Below the pieces are notes generated by a model, which saw only the letters and a program-made list of their open reading frames with translations, searched no databases and was not told the DNA's origin. From assembly GCF_020151015.1 (NCBI RefSeq), contig NZ_CP083746.1, positions 2,385,001 to 2,449,000 of the forward strand: DNA of 64,000 nt, given 5' to 3'. Origin of the DNA: Pseudomonas sp. p1(2021b) (GTDB lineage Bacteria > Pseudomonadota > Gammaproteobacteria > Pseudomonadales > Pseudomonadaceae). Shown here piece after piece: positions 63,493 to 64,000 of this stretch (within the stretch, counting starts at the first letter, position 1; every line of letters begins with the position of its first letter). The translations under genes and the position numbers were made by a program.

Positions 63493-64000
63493 ATGAATAC
63501 CTATTTTTCCCAGCACCCTGTATTCAAAGACCGTCGCCAGGCCGGGCGTGCCCTGGCCCAGGCGCTCAAGTCGCGGGTACAAGGCCAGCCGCTGGTGCTC
63601 GCCTTGCCCCGTGGCGGCGTGCCGGTCGCCTACGAAGTGGCCAAGGCGTTGGCTGCGCCACTGGACCTGGTGCTGGTGCGCAAGATCGGCGCACCGGGCA
63701 ACGAGGAGTTCGCCATCGGTGCCGTGGCCGAGGGCAACCCGCCTTACTGCGTGGCCGACCAGGCGATGATGGCGCTGTTCGGCGCCTCCCAGGATGGGTT
63801 CGACGCCGAGCGTGATCGGCAACTGCTGGAGATCCAGCGGCGCCGCCGGGCCTACTGCGGGGATCGCCCAGCCCCTGATGTGTCGGGCCGTGAGGTGGTG
63901 TTGGTGGACGATGGCATCGCCACCGGCAACACTGCCCGTGCCGCCTTGCTGGCCCTGGCCGCCAGCGGGCCGTCGCGCTTGCTGTTCGCTGCCCCGGTGG
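63493..64000 (+). CDS. Phosphoribosyltransferase family protein (partial, runs off the window)
   Basis: The first 169 codons are present and the frame is still open at base 64000. It begins MNTYFSQHPVFKDRRQAGR. The type I PRTase signature is VLVDDGIATGNTARAAL, and LALPRGGVPVAYEVAK with LVRKIGAPGNEEFAIGAV is typical of the stand-alone group related to purine PRTases. It starts 4 bases after the esterase-like gene stop, so the two are an operon. The product could remodel a nucleotide substrate. Confidence 0.88.
   Translation, partial: MNTYFSQHPVFKDRRQAGRALAQALKSRVQGQPLVLALPRGGVPVAYEVAKALAAPLDLVLVRKIGAPGNEEFAIGAVAEGNPPYCVADQAMMALFGASQDGFDAERDRQLLEIQRRRRAYCGDRPAPDVSGREVVLVDDGIATGNTARAALLALAASGPSRLLFAAPV

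Noticed and set aside
1..64000. tRNA, rRNA genes, CRISPR arrays or prophage modules
   Set aside because: None were seen on reading; the regular repeats present are REP/REPIN-type and not CRISPR, and no phage structural genes occur.

Overview
The window comes from a Pseudomonas, most likely of the P. putida group. The evidence is high-GC codon use, several REP/REPIN repeats with a resident RAYT transposase, the lexA2-imuA-imuB-dnaE2 mutagenesis cassette, hpd, a MexEF-OprN-type efflux operon and an AmpC-type beta-lactamase. It is chromosomal-looking DNA, with ordinary metabolic and transport genes broken by a few accessory or rearranged patches. Names rest on motif reading and memory of the families; no database search was run.

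Bases 1-5800 hold a tightly packed plus-strand operon: the end of a thermostable-haemolysin-family gene, an AMP-forming acyl ligase, a haem-oxygenase-like diiron enzyme, a short-chain dehydrogenase, an exported TPR-like protein and an OmpR/EnvZ-type two-component pair. It looks like an uncharacterised small-molecule or lipid pathway with its own sensor. Bases 5800-9400 are a rearranged patch. A 3'-truncated IS5/IS427-type element runs directly into a frameshifted second copy of lexA2, followed by an inverted 3' fragment of a leucyl-tRNA synthetase gene that keeps its own terminator, and then the intact lexA2 with a perfect palindromic operator. The intact lexA2 starts the imuA-imuB-dnaE2 translesion-synthesis operon (to 14508).

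Bases 14.6-19.5 kb: an aldo/keto reductase and LysR regulator run divergently from a 3-oxoacid CoA-transferase pair and an AtoE-type transporter (short-chain acid/ketone-body use). 19.6-21.8 kb: a TonB-dependent siderophore receptor behind a Fur-like box. 22.2-25.4 kb: a DapA-family lyase and class II aldolase, divergent from an XRE-cupin regulator and an AraC regulator. 25.4-28.8 kb: a LysE exporter, a TerC-CBS membrane protein preceded by a proline-rich overlapping small ORF, and RarD. 28.8-36.3 kb: a CSS-EAL phosphodiesterase, hpd, a CSS sensor that lacks any EAL domain, a DJ-1/PfpI protein, a hybrid kinase and a TPR protein. 36.4-38.4 kb: small genes (YbjQ, three hypotheticals, a truncated haemoglobin).

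38.7-47.7 kb: ampC, an AraC regulator divergent from an SLC10-like transporter, and the three-gene RND efflux operon. 47.8-50.7 kb: a RAYT gene flanked by inverted REPs, a GNAT, a LysE exporter and a hydrolase. 50.7-59.1 kb: a pirin, a UvrD-type helicase with an eight-unit GxxxG segment, and a 1652-residue LRR/NEL-type putative E3 ubiquitin ligase. 59.3-64 kb: a hydrolase whose nucleophile serine is glycine, a VOC protein, a 360-bp repeat bounded by perfect 43-bp inverted repeats, a DUF2238 membrane protein, an erythromycin-esterase-like protein and a phosphoribosyltransferase cut by the window end.
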